Positions 28,556 to 37,169 of a stretch of DNA of 39,267 bases are shown piece after piece (position 1 is the first letter of the stretch; each line of letters opens with the position of its first letter). Below the pieces are notes generated by a model. It did not search any database. It was not told the origin of the DNA and saw only the letters and a program-made list of their open reading frames with translations. Origin of the DNA: an uncultured Prevotellaceae bacterium (lineage in GTDB: Bacteria > Bacteroidota > Bacteroidia > Bacteroidales > Bacteroidaceae); NCBI GenBank assembly GCA_902792855.1, contig CADBBP010000036.1, positions 1 to 39,267 on the forward strand. The letters run 5' to 3'. The position numbers and the translations under genes are program-made.

Positions 28556-29959
28556 ATGACAAAATACATCTGCATGGCCTGCCTTGCATTCCTGATGGTG
28601 GCTTTCCCGTACCCGACAAGGGCGAAGGACGGGGAAAATATGAACTTCCCTGGAGGGAAGACTTTTCTGTATCGGCTTACTCTCGCCGACAAAAAAGGAA
28701 CGCCTTTTTCCCTGCAAAAACCCGAGATGTTCCTGTCGCAAAAGTCTATTGAAAGGAGGAAACGACAGGGGCTTCCCCTCGACTCTACCGACTTGCCGCT
28801 GACACCACAGTATCTCCAACGCATCGCAGAGACAAAGGGGGTGGAGATTGTGAGCAAGAGCAAGTGGAACAACACCGTTCTTGTGATGGTGCACGACAGG
28901 GCGAATATCAGGCCCCTCCATTCCTTGCCCTTTGTGACCAGTGTGGATAGGGTCTTCACTTCGCCCGACTCCATCGAGGCGCCGGTGAGATACCTCGTCA
29001 GGGACGACTTGGAAAGCCATCGAAACGATGAAGACGACTATGGAGAGGCTGCTGAAAACATCGACCTGGTGAATGGAAGGAAACTTCACGAGTATGGATA
29101 CAGGGGAAAGGGAATGACGGTGGCTGTGCTCGACGGGGGCTTCATGAACGTGGACCGGATTCCGGCCATGAAAGGTGTGGCCATCGAGGGAGTGAGGGAT
29201 TTCGTTGCTTTCAAGTCCGACGTCTATATGGAGCACGACCACGGCACACGTGTGCTTTCCACCATGGCTGTGGACATGAAGGGCATTTACATCGGCACGG
29301 CGCCGGAGGCTCGCTTTTGGTTGCTAAGGGCGGAGGACACGCGCACGGAGAGTCCCGCGGAAGAGGACTATTGGGCCGCTGCGGCGGAATTTGCCGACTC
29401 CATCGGAGCAGACATCATCAGCAGTTCGCTCGGCTTCCAGGACTTCGACGACAAGACGCTCGACCACAAATACAATGAACTTGACGGAAACCACGCACTT
29501 ATCTCGCGCACGGCTTCAAGGCTCGCATCCAAGGGCATCATACATGTCAACAGCGCTGGAAACGATGGCATGGGGACTTGGAAGAAAATCAACTTCCCTG
29601 CTGACGCACACGACATCCTTGCGGTGGGAGCCGTCAATACGAAAAGAGTCAATACCGCGTTCTCTTCCGTCGGACCCTCCGATGACGGGAGGGTGAAACC
29701 AGATGTTATGGCACTCGGAAGCGCCACTGCCACCATCAATGGAAGAGGGTCGCTCAACAGCGACATGGGAACGTCTTTCGCAGCACCCATCATCGCTGGC
29801 ATGGTGGCTTGCCTGTGGCAGACCGCTCCGCAGAAGACTGCCTCGGAGGTGATGAGGGCTGTCAGGATGAGTGCCGACAACCACGACACGCCAAACAACA
29901 TCTTTGGTTACGGAATACCTGACTTTGCAAAGGCATACCAAATCTTGAAGGAGAAATGA
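28556..29959 (+). CDS. Secreted S8 family serine protease (subtilase)
   Basis: A signal peptide (to about TRA, 22) and a propeptide-like region of about 130 residues (MFLSQKSIERRKRQGLPL is conserved in Bacteroidetes relatives) precede the subtilisin domain. The triad is D193 in VAVLDGGF, H229 in HDHGTRV and S407 in GTSFAAPI, with the oxyanion asparagine in NSAGNDG. The 467 residues leave no room for a long C-terminal region, and no sorting tail is visible, so it may act in the periplasm. Its stop overlaps the xseA start by four bases, a pairing with no clear functional reason. Confidence 0.93.
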   Translation: MTKYICMACLAFLMVAFPYPTRAKDGENMNFPGGKTFLYRLTLADKKGTPFSLQKPEMFLSQKSIERRKRQGLPLDSTDLPLTPQYLQRIAETKGVEIVSKSKWNNTVLVMVHDRANIRPLHSLPFVTSVDRVFTSPDSIEAPVRYLVRDDLESHRNDEDDYGEAAENIDLVNGRKLHEYGYRGKGMTVAVLDGGFMNVDRIPAMKGVAIEGVRDFVAFKSDVYMEHDHGTRVLSTMAVDMKGIYIGTAPEARFWLLRAEDTRTESPAEEDYWAAAAEFADSIGADIISSSLGFQDFDDKTLDHKYNELDGNHALISRTASRLASKGIIHVNSAGNDGMGTWKKINFPADAHDILAVGAVNTKRVNTAFSSVGPSDDGRVKPDVMALGSATATINGRGSLNSDMGTSFAAPIIAGMVACLWQTAPQKTASEVMRAVRMSADNHDTPNNIFGYGIPDFAKAYQILKEK

Positions 29960-31260
29960 CTGCACATGACAACAAAATGACACTGCTGCAACTCAACAGC
30001 TTGGTGAGGCAAGTGGTGGAAACATCCATGAAAGGGCCTTACTGGGTGGAAGCCGAGTTGTCGGGCATCAACGAGAGAGGCGGGCATTGCTACATGGAAC
30101 TCATAGAGAAGGACGAGTACAGCAACACGCCTGTTGCAAAGGCTTCCGCTATCTGCTGGAGAAACAAGTGGTATCTTGTCAAAAACCATTTCCTCAGGGA
30201 GACAGGAAAATTGCTCGCAACAGGGATGAAGGTGCTGCTGATGGTCACGCCGCAGTTTCATGAAAACTATGGCTTCTCGTGGCTTGTGGCGGACATTGAC
30301 CCCGCTTTCACCATGGGCGACATGCTTCTTAAAAGGCAGCGCATCATCGCTCAACTGAAGAAGGAGGGGATGTTCGACGCCAACCGAGAACTCGTCTTGC
30401 CTTTGTTCACACAACGGATAGCGGTCATCTCAAGCGAGACGGCGGCTGGGTATGGGGACTTCTGCAACCACTTGGCGGAAAACGAAAACCACTATGTTTT
30501 CAAAACCACGCTCTTTGCCGCTGTCATGCAAGGAGAACTCGTAGAGCAGACGGTCATTGAGGCTCTCAACGCCATCAACCAACGATATGAGGAGTTCGAC
30601 TGTGTCGTCATTACAAGGGGGGGAGGGGCCACGAGCGACCTCTCTGGCTTCGATACCTATGACCTCGCATGCAACGTCGTCAATTTCCCTCTGCCAATCA
30701 TCACGGCCATCGGGCACGACCGGGACGAAAGCGTGCTCGACATGGTGTCGAATGTGAGGGTGAAAACACCTACGGCTGCTGCTGCATTCCTCATCGACAG
30801 GCTTCAGCAGGTGGAGAGGCGTATCGACAATGCCGGGCAGCGCATTGCAACAGTGGTGGAGGCAAGAATGGAGCGAGAGCGCATGAGGATGAAGCAACTC
30901 GCCGTCAGAATTCCAACGCTCTTCGCTGTTGTCAGGACCGTGCAGAACGCCAAACTCGATGCCCTCAAACAACGTGCCAACAATGCAATCAAGGCAAAGG
31001 TGGAAAGGGAAAGGGGGATGGTGGACCAAAAGGAGGTGCGGCTCGACAATGCCGTCAAACTCAAAATGAACAACGAGCAGCACAGGCTGCAGATGCTCGA
31101 ACAAAGGATGGAGGCGGTCAACCCGCAAAGAATACTCCAAAGGGGGTATAGCATCACATGGAAAGACGGAAAGGCCGTCAGGAATGCCAACGAATTGAGG
31201 AAAGGGGACTGTATCGTCACAAGGTTGAGCGAAGGCAGCGTCGCATCAATCGTGGAATGA
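29956..31260 (+). CDS. xseA: Exodeoxyribonuclease VII large subunit
   Basis: XseA with XseB degrades single-stranded DNA from both ends. The N-terminal OB-fold DNA-binding domain (about 8-110, MKGPYWVEAELSG) is followed by the catalytic region: IAVISSETAAGYGDF, VVITRGGGATSDLSGFD and ITAIGHDRDESVLDMV. A long coiled coil (about 280-395) comes next, and the C-terminal ILQRGYSIT motif closes the protein, as expected for the family. Length 434 is normal. A start at the next ATG (codon 8, MTLLQLN) is also possible. The small-subunit gene xseB, often adjacent, is not found immediately after it; the next gene has its own promoter. Confidence 0.95.
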   Translation: MTAHDNKMTLLQLNSLVRQVVETSMKGPYWVEAELSGINERGGHCYMELIEKDEYSNTPVAKASAICWRNKWYLVKNHFLRETGKLLATGMKVLLMVTPQFHENYGFSWLVADIDPAFTMGDMLLKRQRIIAQLKKEGMFDANRELVLPLFTQRIAVISSETAAGYGDFCNHLAENENHYVFKTTLFAAVMQGELVEQTVIEALNAINQRYEEFDCVVITRGGGATSDLSGFDTYDLACNVVNFPLPIITAIGHDRDESVLDMVSNVRVKTPTAAAAFLIDRLQQVERRIDNAGQRIATVVEARMERERMRMKQLAVRIPTLFAVVRTVQNAKLDALKQRANNAIKAKVERERGMVDQKEVRLDNAVKLKMNNEQHRLQMLEQRMEAVNPQRILQRGYSITWKDGKAVRNANELRKGDCIVTRLSEGSVASIVE

Positions 31261-31270
31261 ACGGCAAAAC

Positions 31271-31301
31271 TTTGCCATATCGAAAAAAAACGTTACCTTT
31301 G
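31271..31301 (+). promoter_or_regulatory. Promoter of tamL, almost touching the start codon
   Basis: TTTG (31271-31274), 19 nt, then TACCTTTG (31294-31301) is a full promoter match. The ATG at 31310 is only 8 nt beyond the -7 element, so the mRNA leader would be a few bases at most. Confidence 0.65.
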
Positions 31302-31309
31302 CAAGCAAA

Positions 31310-33541
31310 ATGAAGACAGGTGTAGTGCGCAAGGGGGCTTTCGCCCAAGTTTTGGTGACTTTGGTCATTGCCATCGCCACCCTTTCCGCATGCTCTTCAG
31401 CAAAATACATCCCAGAGAAAGAGTACCTCCTTGACAAGGTGGTGGTGAAGTCTGACGACAAGGATTTCAACCCCGCACAATTGGAGCAATATGTCAGGCT
31501 GAAAGGTAACTCGAGGTGGTTCTCCCTCTTCAAAATACCTCTCGGACTCTATGCCATGGCTGGAAATGACACAACCAAATGGGTCAATAGGACACTCAGA
31601 AACGTGGGAGAGGCTCCTGTTCTCTACGACACCGTACAGGCGGCTGTCACAAGGAGGGACCTTCTCACCGCCCTTCAGAACATGGGATATATGAACGCAA
31701 AAGTGGAGCACAGCGTCAAGGTGAAGGGAAAAAAGCTCAAGGCTGTTTACACACTGTCGCCGGGGAGGCCCTTCATCATCAGGCAGATGAAATACGACAT
31801 CCAGGACGAGGAAATAGGGAAAATCCTGGCACAGGACGACTCGGCCATGCTGCTCTTGCGCAATGGCTCTCCTTTCACCATCAACGGACTCGAAAGGGAC
31901 AGGACAAGAATTGTGGCATTGCTGCTCGACAGGGGATTTTACAAGTTCCACAAGGAGTTCATCAGATATGAGGCGGATACCATGAGGGGAAGCAGACTCG
32001 TGGACCTTACCATGCACCTGCTGAAATACAGGGAGCATGGAAGGGCGCCGGAGACGGCTCATCCAAGGTATCACGTGGCGACCATCAAGTACCTCGCTGC
32101 TGACACCACGGCCTCGCACCTGAAAAGAAGCGTACTGGAAAGCAACACTGCTTTCCAGGAGGGCATGCCATATTGCGCGTCAAATGTCCAGCGGACATAC
32201 AACAATTTCAGCCGACTCAACGCCATCAGGTTCACCAATCTGAGATTTACTGAAAGGCCAGACACGGGACTGCTCGATTGTGTCATTCACTATGGACTGA
32301 ACAAACCAAGCACCATCTCCTTCCAGCCGGAGGGAACCAATACCGCAGGCGACTTGGGGGCGGCCGTGTCCCTCACGTACCAAAACAGAAACCTCTTCCA
32401 CGGCTCGGAACTGCTCTCAATCAGGCTCAGAGGTGCGTTTGAGGCCATCACCGGATTGGAAGGTTACCAAAACGAGGACTATGTGGAGTATGGGGTGGAG
32501 ACAAAAATCTCTTTTCCAAGATTTGCCATGCCCTTCCTTTCAAAACAATTCAAAAGAAATGTCAACGCTTCTTCCGAACTGTCTTTCAGCTACAACCTGC
32601 AGAACAGGCCGGAATTTCACAGAAGGGTGGTCTCGGCGGGATGGAGGTACAGGTGGGAAAAGCCAAGGGACAAGTGGACTTTCAAATGGGATGCCATCGA
32701 CCTCAACTACATACACATGCCATGGATCTCGCCTACGTTCAAGCATGAATATCTCGACAGCGTCAGCAACAGAAACACAATTCTAAGATACAACTACGAA
32801 GACCTCTTCATCATGAGGACGGGAGTGGGACTTACATTCAACAATGGAAGGCATGCCGTCAAGGCCAACGTCGAACTCGGAGGCAATCTCCTCAGAATGG
32901 CGGCGGCGCTCATGGACTTCAACAAAAACAGCGACGGGCAGTATGTGCTTTTCGACATCGCATTCGCACAATACATCAAGGGGGATTTCGACTACACGAA
33001 AGTGTTTCATTTCGATGACCAAAACTCGCTTGTCGTCCATGCGGGCTTCGGAGTGGCTTACCCTTACGGAAATAGCAAAATCCTGCCTTTTGAGAAAAGA
33101 TATTTTTCGGGTGGGGCCAACTCCGTCAGAGGATGGAGGGTGAGAGGACTTGGCCCTGGCTCATTCAAAGGGAACAAGGGAGCCATCGACTTCATCAACC
33201 AAACAGGGGATATGAAAATCGACCTCAATCTGGAATACCGTACACACCTTTTCTGGAAATTCAACGGAGCGTTCTTCATCGATGGAGGGAATATCTGGAC
33301 GCTCAGAGATTACCCGGACCAACCGGGGGGACAGTTTGAGGTTGACAAGTTCTACAAGCAAATTGCCATGGCATACGGCCTCGGAGTGAGACTCAACTTC
33401 GACTATTTCATTCTCAGATTCGACATGGGCATGAAGGCTGTCAATCCCGCATACGACAACGAAAAGGAGCACTATGCACTGGTGCATCCCGACTTCAGCA
33501 GGGACTTCTCGTTCCACTTCGCCGTGGGAATGCCTTTCTAA
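31310..33541 (+). CDS. tamL: TamL-like outer membrane assembly lipoprotein (BamA/TamA superfamily)
   Basis: The 743-residue protein has a lipoprotein signal with lipobox ATLSAC (C28), then POTRA-like repeats (about 35-290, with YMNAKVEHSVKVKG and GRPFIIRQMKYDI) and a C-terminal 16-strand-type surface antigen beta-barrel (about 330-743). The barrel contains FSGGANSVRGWRVRGLGPGS (VRGWR is the family's lid-loop motif) and ends in an aromatic residue, F. TamL is the lipidated TamA form of Bacteroidetes, thought to work with TamB to deliver or assemble outer membrane material. No tamB is seen here. Only one plausible ATG exists, so the very short leader seems real. The PagL-like gene overlaps its stop or begins 35 nt on. 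Confidence 0.9.
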   Translation: MKTGVVRKGAFAQVLVTLVIAIATLSACSSAKYIPEKEYLLDKVVVKSDDKDFNPAQLEQYVRLKGNSRWFSLFKIPLGLYAMAGNDTTKWVNRTLRNVGEAPVLYDTVQAAVTRRDLLTALQNMGYMNAKVEHSVKVKGKKLKAVYTLSPGRPFIIRQMKYDIQDEEIGKILAQDDSAMLLLRNGSPFTINGLERDRTRIVALLLDRGFYKFHKEFIRYEADTMRGSRLVDLTMHLLKYREHGRAPETAHPRYHVATIKYLAADTTASHLKRSVLESNTAFQEGMPYCASNVQRTYNNFSRLNAIRFTNLRFTERPDTGLLDCVIHYGLNKPSTISFQPEGTNTAGDLGAAVSLTYQNRNLFHGSELLSIRLRGAFEAITGLEGYQNEDYVEYGVETKISFPRFAMPFLSKQFKRNVNASSELSFSYNLQNRPEFHRRVVSAGWRYRWEKPRDKWTFKWDAIDLNYIHMPWISPTFKHEYLDSVSNRNTILRYNYEDLFIMRTGVGLTFNNGRHAVKANVELGGNLLRMAAALMDFNKNSDGQYVLFDIAFAQYIKGDFDYTKVFHFDDQNSLVVHAGFGVAYPYGNSKILPFEKRYFSGGANSVRGWRVRGLGPGSFKGNKGAIDFINQTGDMKIDLNLEYRTHLFWKFNGAFFIDGGNIWTLRDYPDQPGGQFEVDKFYKQIAMAYGLGVRLNFDYFILRFDMGMKAVNPAYDNEKEHYALVHPDFSRDFSFHFAVGMPF

Positions 33542-33576
33542 TGTTGCTTCAACATCCAATACAATTCGAAACAGAC

Positions 33577-34845
33577 ATGCAACATCGATACAACAATGGA
33601 ATTATCCTAATTTGTCTTCTCATCAACACACTGACGGCAAAGGCTGAGCAGGGTGACTCCTTGAGACATTGGGGTGCGAACATCTACGCCAACCTGGGAA
33701 CGATACTCAACATGAAGCAGTTTGAGGGAAAGTACATCGTGCCTCATAAAAATAGTTTCTCGGTCGGAATGGAACTCAATTACGCCACGCTGCCATCCGA
33801 CAGCGATGCCTTTGCATCGGACTATGACTTCCCCGTGTTCAACATTGGACTGAAATACGCCAACAACCGAGACATCAAATTCCTCAGGGACCCTGTGTAT
33901 GAGTGGAGGGAGGAGGACATCGTGAACCATACATCCTTCCTTGGAGACTTGTGGTCTCTTTATGGGGGAATGACCAGAAGTCTCTTGCGAACCAACAAAT
34001 GGTTTGCTGACGCCACGGTCAGTATGGGCACGGCATACAGCCACGAAAAATACGACAAAAAAGAAAATGTGGACAATGAAATAGTGGGCTCAAGATGGCT
34101 CATCTTCTTTGGCTTCGGATTGCATGCCACTTACCGGCTGGCTGAACAATGGGGTGTGAAGGCGGGATTGGAATACTGGCATGTGAGCAACGGCGCACTC
34201 AACAGGCCCAACAGGGGGGCCAACATCCTCGGCCCGTCACTGGCTCTTGTCTATTATCCTTATTATGAGACTGTATATGAAAACAGAAAGGCCAAGGTGA
34301 AGGAATGTTTCAAACCTTATTGGTTCCTCAATTTCACAGCAGGTTTTGGAGCAAAGACCTTGGAGGAGGATTGGAGCTACACGCAGTTTGACCTGCCTTC
34401 CGACCACCCCGATTACAGGACGGAAGATTTCAAACTTTACACCGCATGGTCAACAGAAGCCGACATCATGTACAGATATGCCAGAAGATGGGCCTCCGGT
34501 GTAGGCATCGACCTCTTCCACGGTAGTTATGCCTCAAGAATAGAAGAGGTGGACAAAGCCAACAAGCACGATGACAAGCATAGCCCATGGTCCGTGGGAT
34601 TGGCTGCAAAGCACGAAGCATACTTCCACAACCTGGCCTTGCACGTCTCTCTCGGCGCTTACCTCTACAGGGAAATGGGATATCGGGCCAAGTTCATCGA
34701 AAAGCGGTATTATGAGACTGTCGGACTAAGATATGCATTCCCATCTCTTGCCAATCTCGCTGTTGGCTTCAAGGTAAAGGCGCATTACCTCAAGGCTGAC
34801 TATACAGAACTCAACATCGCCATGCCCATCGTCCTGGGGAAATGA
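33577..34845 (+). CDS. PagL-like lipid A 3-O-deacylase (acyloxyacyl hydrolase family)
   Basis: The frame is open from ATG 33541, which overlaps the tamL stop (TAATG). The ATG at 33577 (MQHRYNNGIILICLLINTL) gives a proper signal peptide with cleavage near AKA, so it is preferred; the upstream start would allow translational coupling. The middle of the protein shows the PagL-type active-site segment EYWHVSNGALN, H202 and S204, followed by RPNRGANILGPSLALVYY. PagL removes a 3-O acyl chain from lipid A in the outer membrane. At 422 residues it is far longer than the roughly 150-190 of classical PagL; the extra, strand-rich length suggests a larger barrel as in other Bacteroidetes homologues. Placement after TamL fits an outer-membrane role. 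Confidence 0.8.
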   Translation: MQHRYNNGIILICLLINTLTAKAEQGDSLRHWGANIYANLGTILNMKQFEGKYIVPHKNSFSVGMELNYATLPSDSDAFASDYDFPVFNIGLKYANNRDIKFLRDPVYEWREEDIVNHTSFLGDLWSLYGGMTRSLLRTNKWFADATVSMGTAYSHEKYDKKENVDNEIVGSRWLIFFGFGLHATYRLAEQWGVKAGLEYWHVSNGALNRPNRGANILGPSLALVYYPYYETVYENRKAKVKECFKPYWFLNFTAGFGAKTLEEDWSYTQFDLPSDHPDYRTEDFKLYTAWSTEADIMYRYARRWASGVGIDLFHGSYASRIEEVDKANKHDDKHSPWSVGLAAKHEAYFHNLALHVSLGAYLYREMGYRAKFIEKRYYETVGLRYAFPSLANLAVGFKVKAHYLKADYTELNIAMPIVLGK

Positions 34846-34892
34846 CCACTCTCGAACTGCCTTCTCTCATCTCCGCCGCCACGCCTGCAGAA

Positions 34893-34938
34893 TATATCGT
34901 TATCCCGTTATATCGTTATATCGTTATTCCGTTATCCC
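34893..34938. repeat. Short tandem repeats based on TATCGTTAT/CCGTTAT
   Basis: Between two convergent genes the sequence repeats TATCGTTA and TCCGTTAT units five times in 46 bases, with small changes. It codes for nothing recognisable. Slipped-strand expansion is a simple explanation. Confidence 0.6.
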
Positions 34939-34981
34939 CTAATCCCGAAATACCGTCCCCTCCCATTTCCTCCGTCTCGTA

Positions 34982-35002
34982 TGTCGCGTTGTCAACGCGA
35001 CA
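34982..35002. other. Perfect hairpin in the convergent intergenic space
   Basis: GTCGCGTT and AACGCGAC pair perfectly around a 3-nt loop, extended by a T-A pair. No T-run follows on either strand, so it is not a standard intrinsic terminator. It lies 137 nt after the PagL-like stop. Confidence 0.5.
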
Positions 35003-35013
35003 GCATCCTGGTA

Positions 35014-35047
35014 TAAAAACACCCCCCTCCCGATGTCGGGAAGGGGG
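35014..35047 (-). terminator. Intrinsic terminator of the carboxylesterase gene
   Basis: On the minus strand CCCCCTTCCCG pairs with CGGGAGGGGG, one position being a G-U wobble, and is followed by TGTTTTTATAC. The wobble makes the stem complete only in the minus-strand RNA, which shows its direction. It starts about 20 nt after the stop at 35067. Confidence 0.85.
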
Positions 35048-35066
35048 CATAAGTCACAAAGGACTG

Positions 35067-36542
35067 TTATTCTGTCAGGATGGGCTCACCCATCTCTGAA
35101 TTTTCGGCATCCTTGCCATCCAATTTGAAGAGCATGAACTGTGGACTTTCTGCCGTGCAGGGGGCCCAGGCTCCGTCTCCCTCGCCATTGGGATTGCTGT
35201 ACTTGGCGAAATTGGTCCAATAAGTGAGCATTTTCTCCGAAAGGTCCCAGTCGCCCTGGGTCCACGGACGCCAGCAATGCTTCAATGACTTGAAGACAAA
35301 CCACAGGTCGGAAGAGTGGAATGCACCCTGGAGGCGTTTCGTCACTTCAGGATGGGAGCCGTCGTCGGGAAGCGGGCGGGCAAACTGATAGGCCCAGGCC
35401 TTTCCGCCCTTGCTCTCACGAACCTTGCAGAATTCGGCAATGCCAGGACCCATACTGCCCATGTCGTTCAGCGTGTAGCCTATCATGTAGGGGATGTCGG
35501 CCAAGGTGCCCTCGCGGGCGGCATCATCAAAACTCTTTGTGCATACGTATCCGTCGATGAGAGGACGCCCCATCAGAAAGACGTCGTTTTTAGTCACCGC
35601 ATTGTAAAGGGTGCCTACCGTGTAGAGCATTTCTGTCGAGGCGGCGCGAAGTTTTGACAGGTCGGTAAGGCCGGCCCAGTCCATCACTCTCTTCGTGTCT
35701 GCCTCTGCTTGCTCCAACGATGGGTTGTAGGTGAAGAACTTGTTGACAGGAACGGCGGGCTTCGCTGCCTCGTTGCCGGTGGCTGGAACGGTGAGACCGC
35801 CGCCGCTCATGATCACAGCCTTGTGGAACAAACCGCGGGCAAGGGGAGACTCGCAGAGGGTGCGAACGCTGCCGGCACCGGCGCTTTGGCCGAAGATGGT
35901 CACATTGTCGGGGTCGCCGCCAAACTGGGTGATGTTGGCCTTGATCCATTTCAGAGATTGTATTTGGTCCAATATGCCGTAATTCCCGGAGACATGGTTG
36001 GGACTCTCCTCCGACAACTCATGGTAGGGCATGAAACCGAAAATGCCCAAACGGTAGTTGATGGATACAAGAACGACACCCTTGTTGGCCCATTCCTGAC
36101 CGTCAAACTCCGGCTCGGAGCCCCAGCCCTCTCGATAGCCTCCACCATGTATCCATAAGGCCACCGGAAGTTTCTTGTCAACCTTGCCGGGAGAGGTGGT
36201 CCACACGTTCAGGTACAGACAGTCCTCTGAGTAGGGGGCCTCGTCGCCATAACCCCATTCCACAGCATAGCCCTCGGGGTAATGAACGGCTTGGTAGCCG
36301 GGATGCCCAAACTTGTCGGCTACTTTCACCCCTTCCCATGCCACGACGGGCTGAGGCTCCTTCCATCGCAAGTCGCCGATGGGGGGAGCGGCGTAGGGGA
36401 TGCCGCGATAAACAAACACGCCGGAAATGTCGGCTGGAACGCCTTGCACCTGGCCGCCCTCGATGGTCAGAACGGGATTGTCGAGGGTTGATGTGCACCC
36501 CACCATCGCAATGATGGGCAACAAATACAATAATTTTTTCAT
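35067..36542 (-). CDS. Type B carboxylesterase lipoprotein
   Basis: The 491 residues begin with a lipoprotein signal, MKKLLYLLPIIAMVGC (C16). The alpha/beta hydrolase of the cholinesterase/carboxylesterase type B family follows: VFVYRGIPYAAPPIGDLRWK, SEDCLYLNVW, the oxyanion segment LWIHGGGY, and the nucleophile serine in FGQSAGAGS. The histidine is probably in GAFHSSDLWFVF near the C-terminus; the acidic member is not assigned. It hydrolyses esters; the substrate is unknown. Given the xylan enzymes nearby an aryl or acetyl ester on plant glycan is possible, but it lies in its own transcription unit, so that is a weak inference. Lipidation suggests attachment to a membrane. Confidence 0.9.
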   Translation of the reverse strand: MKKLLYLLPIIAMVGCTSTLDNPVLTIEGGQVQGVPADISGVFVYRGIPYAAPPIGDLRWKEPQPVVAWEGVKVADKFGHPGYQAVHYPEGYAVEWGYGDEAPYSEDCLYLNVWTTSPGKVDKKLPVALWIHGGGYREGWGSEPEFDGQEWANKGVVLVSINYRLGIFGFMPYHELSEESPNHVSGNYGILDQIQSLKWIKANITQFGGDPDNVTIFGQSAGAGSVRTLCESPLARGLFHKAVIMSGGGLTVPATGNEAAKPAVPVNKFFTYNPSLEQAEADTKRVMDWAGLTDLSKLRAASTEMLYTVGTLYNAVTKNDVFLMGRPLIDGYVCTKSFDDAAREGTLADIPYMIGYTLNDMGSMGPGIAEFCKVRESKGGKAWAYQFARPLPDDGSHPEVTKRLQGAFHSSDLWFVFKSLKHCWRPWTQGDWDLSEKMLTYWTNFAKYSNPNGEGDGAWAPCTAESPQFMLFKLDGKDAENSEMGEPILTE

Positions 36543-36578
36543 AAATTAACGGTTTTTGTGGCTATATTTTTTACTTTG

Positions 36579-36586
36579 CAAATTTA
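36579..36586 (-). promoter_or_regulatory. Putative -7 element of the carboxylesterase gene
   Basis: The minus strand reads TAAATTTG, matching TAnnTTTG, about 37 nt before the ATG at 36542. An exact -33 TTTG is not found at the proper distance. Confidence 0.45.
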
Positions 36587-36882
36587 TGCATTTCCTCTCG
36601 CATCCTATTTCCATAATGTAACCAATTCTTTCATTTTTGCTTCATTTTTTATATTCGTTACAACTGCAAATAACAATATGGACATCTACACCGCCCCTCG
36701 GCTATTATCTTGAACACTCTACCGCGAATTTTCTCACTTAACCCTAATATTATTCTTTTTTTTCCAGGCTCGCATCAAGAACCCATCATTACTGTAGGGA
36801 ATTACTTCATGTAATTCCTAATACCAAGCGTGTCAGTAAAATCAGTTTTATCAGTTGTCCCTTTCCTAAATACTGTTGTCAA

Positions 36883-37011
36883 GGGCGACCCCCGTCGGGG
36901 TCGTAGATACTACGGTCTGTCTTCATCTCAGGGTGCTCGCTGCGCTCGTACCCTGGGTTACCGAGCGGAGACCGTTTCGCAATCTTGCATGGTGCGGCCT
37001 CTTGGTGCTTT
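36883..37011 (+). repeat. Hairpin-rich repeat, copy A
   Basis: This copy runs from GGGCGACCCC to CGGCCTCTTGG and the following T-run. It contains hairpin 1 (CGACCCC/GGGGTCG), hairpin 2 (CAGGGT/ACCCTG around a GCTCGCTGCGCTCGT loop) and a third, damaged hairpin (GACCG...). It lines up with copy B over about 125 bases in direct orientation, 1,601 bases away. An open frame across it (36830-37048) is a by-product of the repeat. Confidence 0.8.
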
Positions 37012-37136
37012 GTTGACAGATGATTTCTTTTATTCCCATACCAAGTAAAACTCGATGCAGAGAACAAAATCGAAGGGCTTTGGAGAAAAAAATAGAAAAA
37101 GAAAGAGAACAAAGATGTTTTTTGCAATTAATATTG

Positions 37137-37144
37137 TATATTTG
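37137..37144 (+). promoter_or_regulatory. Putative -7 element of the nucleotidyltransferase gene
   Basis: TATATTTG matches TAnnTTTG 25 nt before the ATG at 37170. A TTTG exists at 37121 but at 12 nt, too close for a normal -33 element. Confidence 0.45.
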
Positions 37145-37169
37145 TACCGAATTTAAAACCAAAGCAATA

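Larger units (their letters stand above)
36543..37169. other. AT-rich intergenic region with a hairpin and a repeat copy
   Basis: No credible gene is seen in these 627 bases. Contents: a minus-strand -7 match for the carboxylesterase (36579-36586); an 8-bp hairpin GGAATTAC/GTAATTCC (36798-36818) without a T-run; the first copy of the hairpin-rich repeat (36883-37011); and a -7 match for the nucleotidyltransferase gene. The rest is AT-rich with nothing recognised. Confidence 0.7.

Noticed and set aside
34842..35099. 85-codon open frame after the PagL-like gene
   Set aside because: It reads through the tandem repeats, a hairpin and the terminator of the opposite gene; low complexity.
36830..37048. 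72-codon open frame between the carboxylesterase and nucleotidyltransferase genes
   Set aside because: It mostly translates repeat copy A and starts outside any promoter context.
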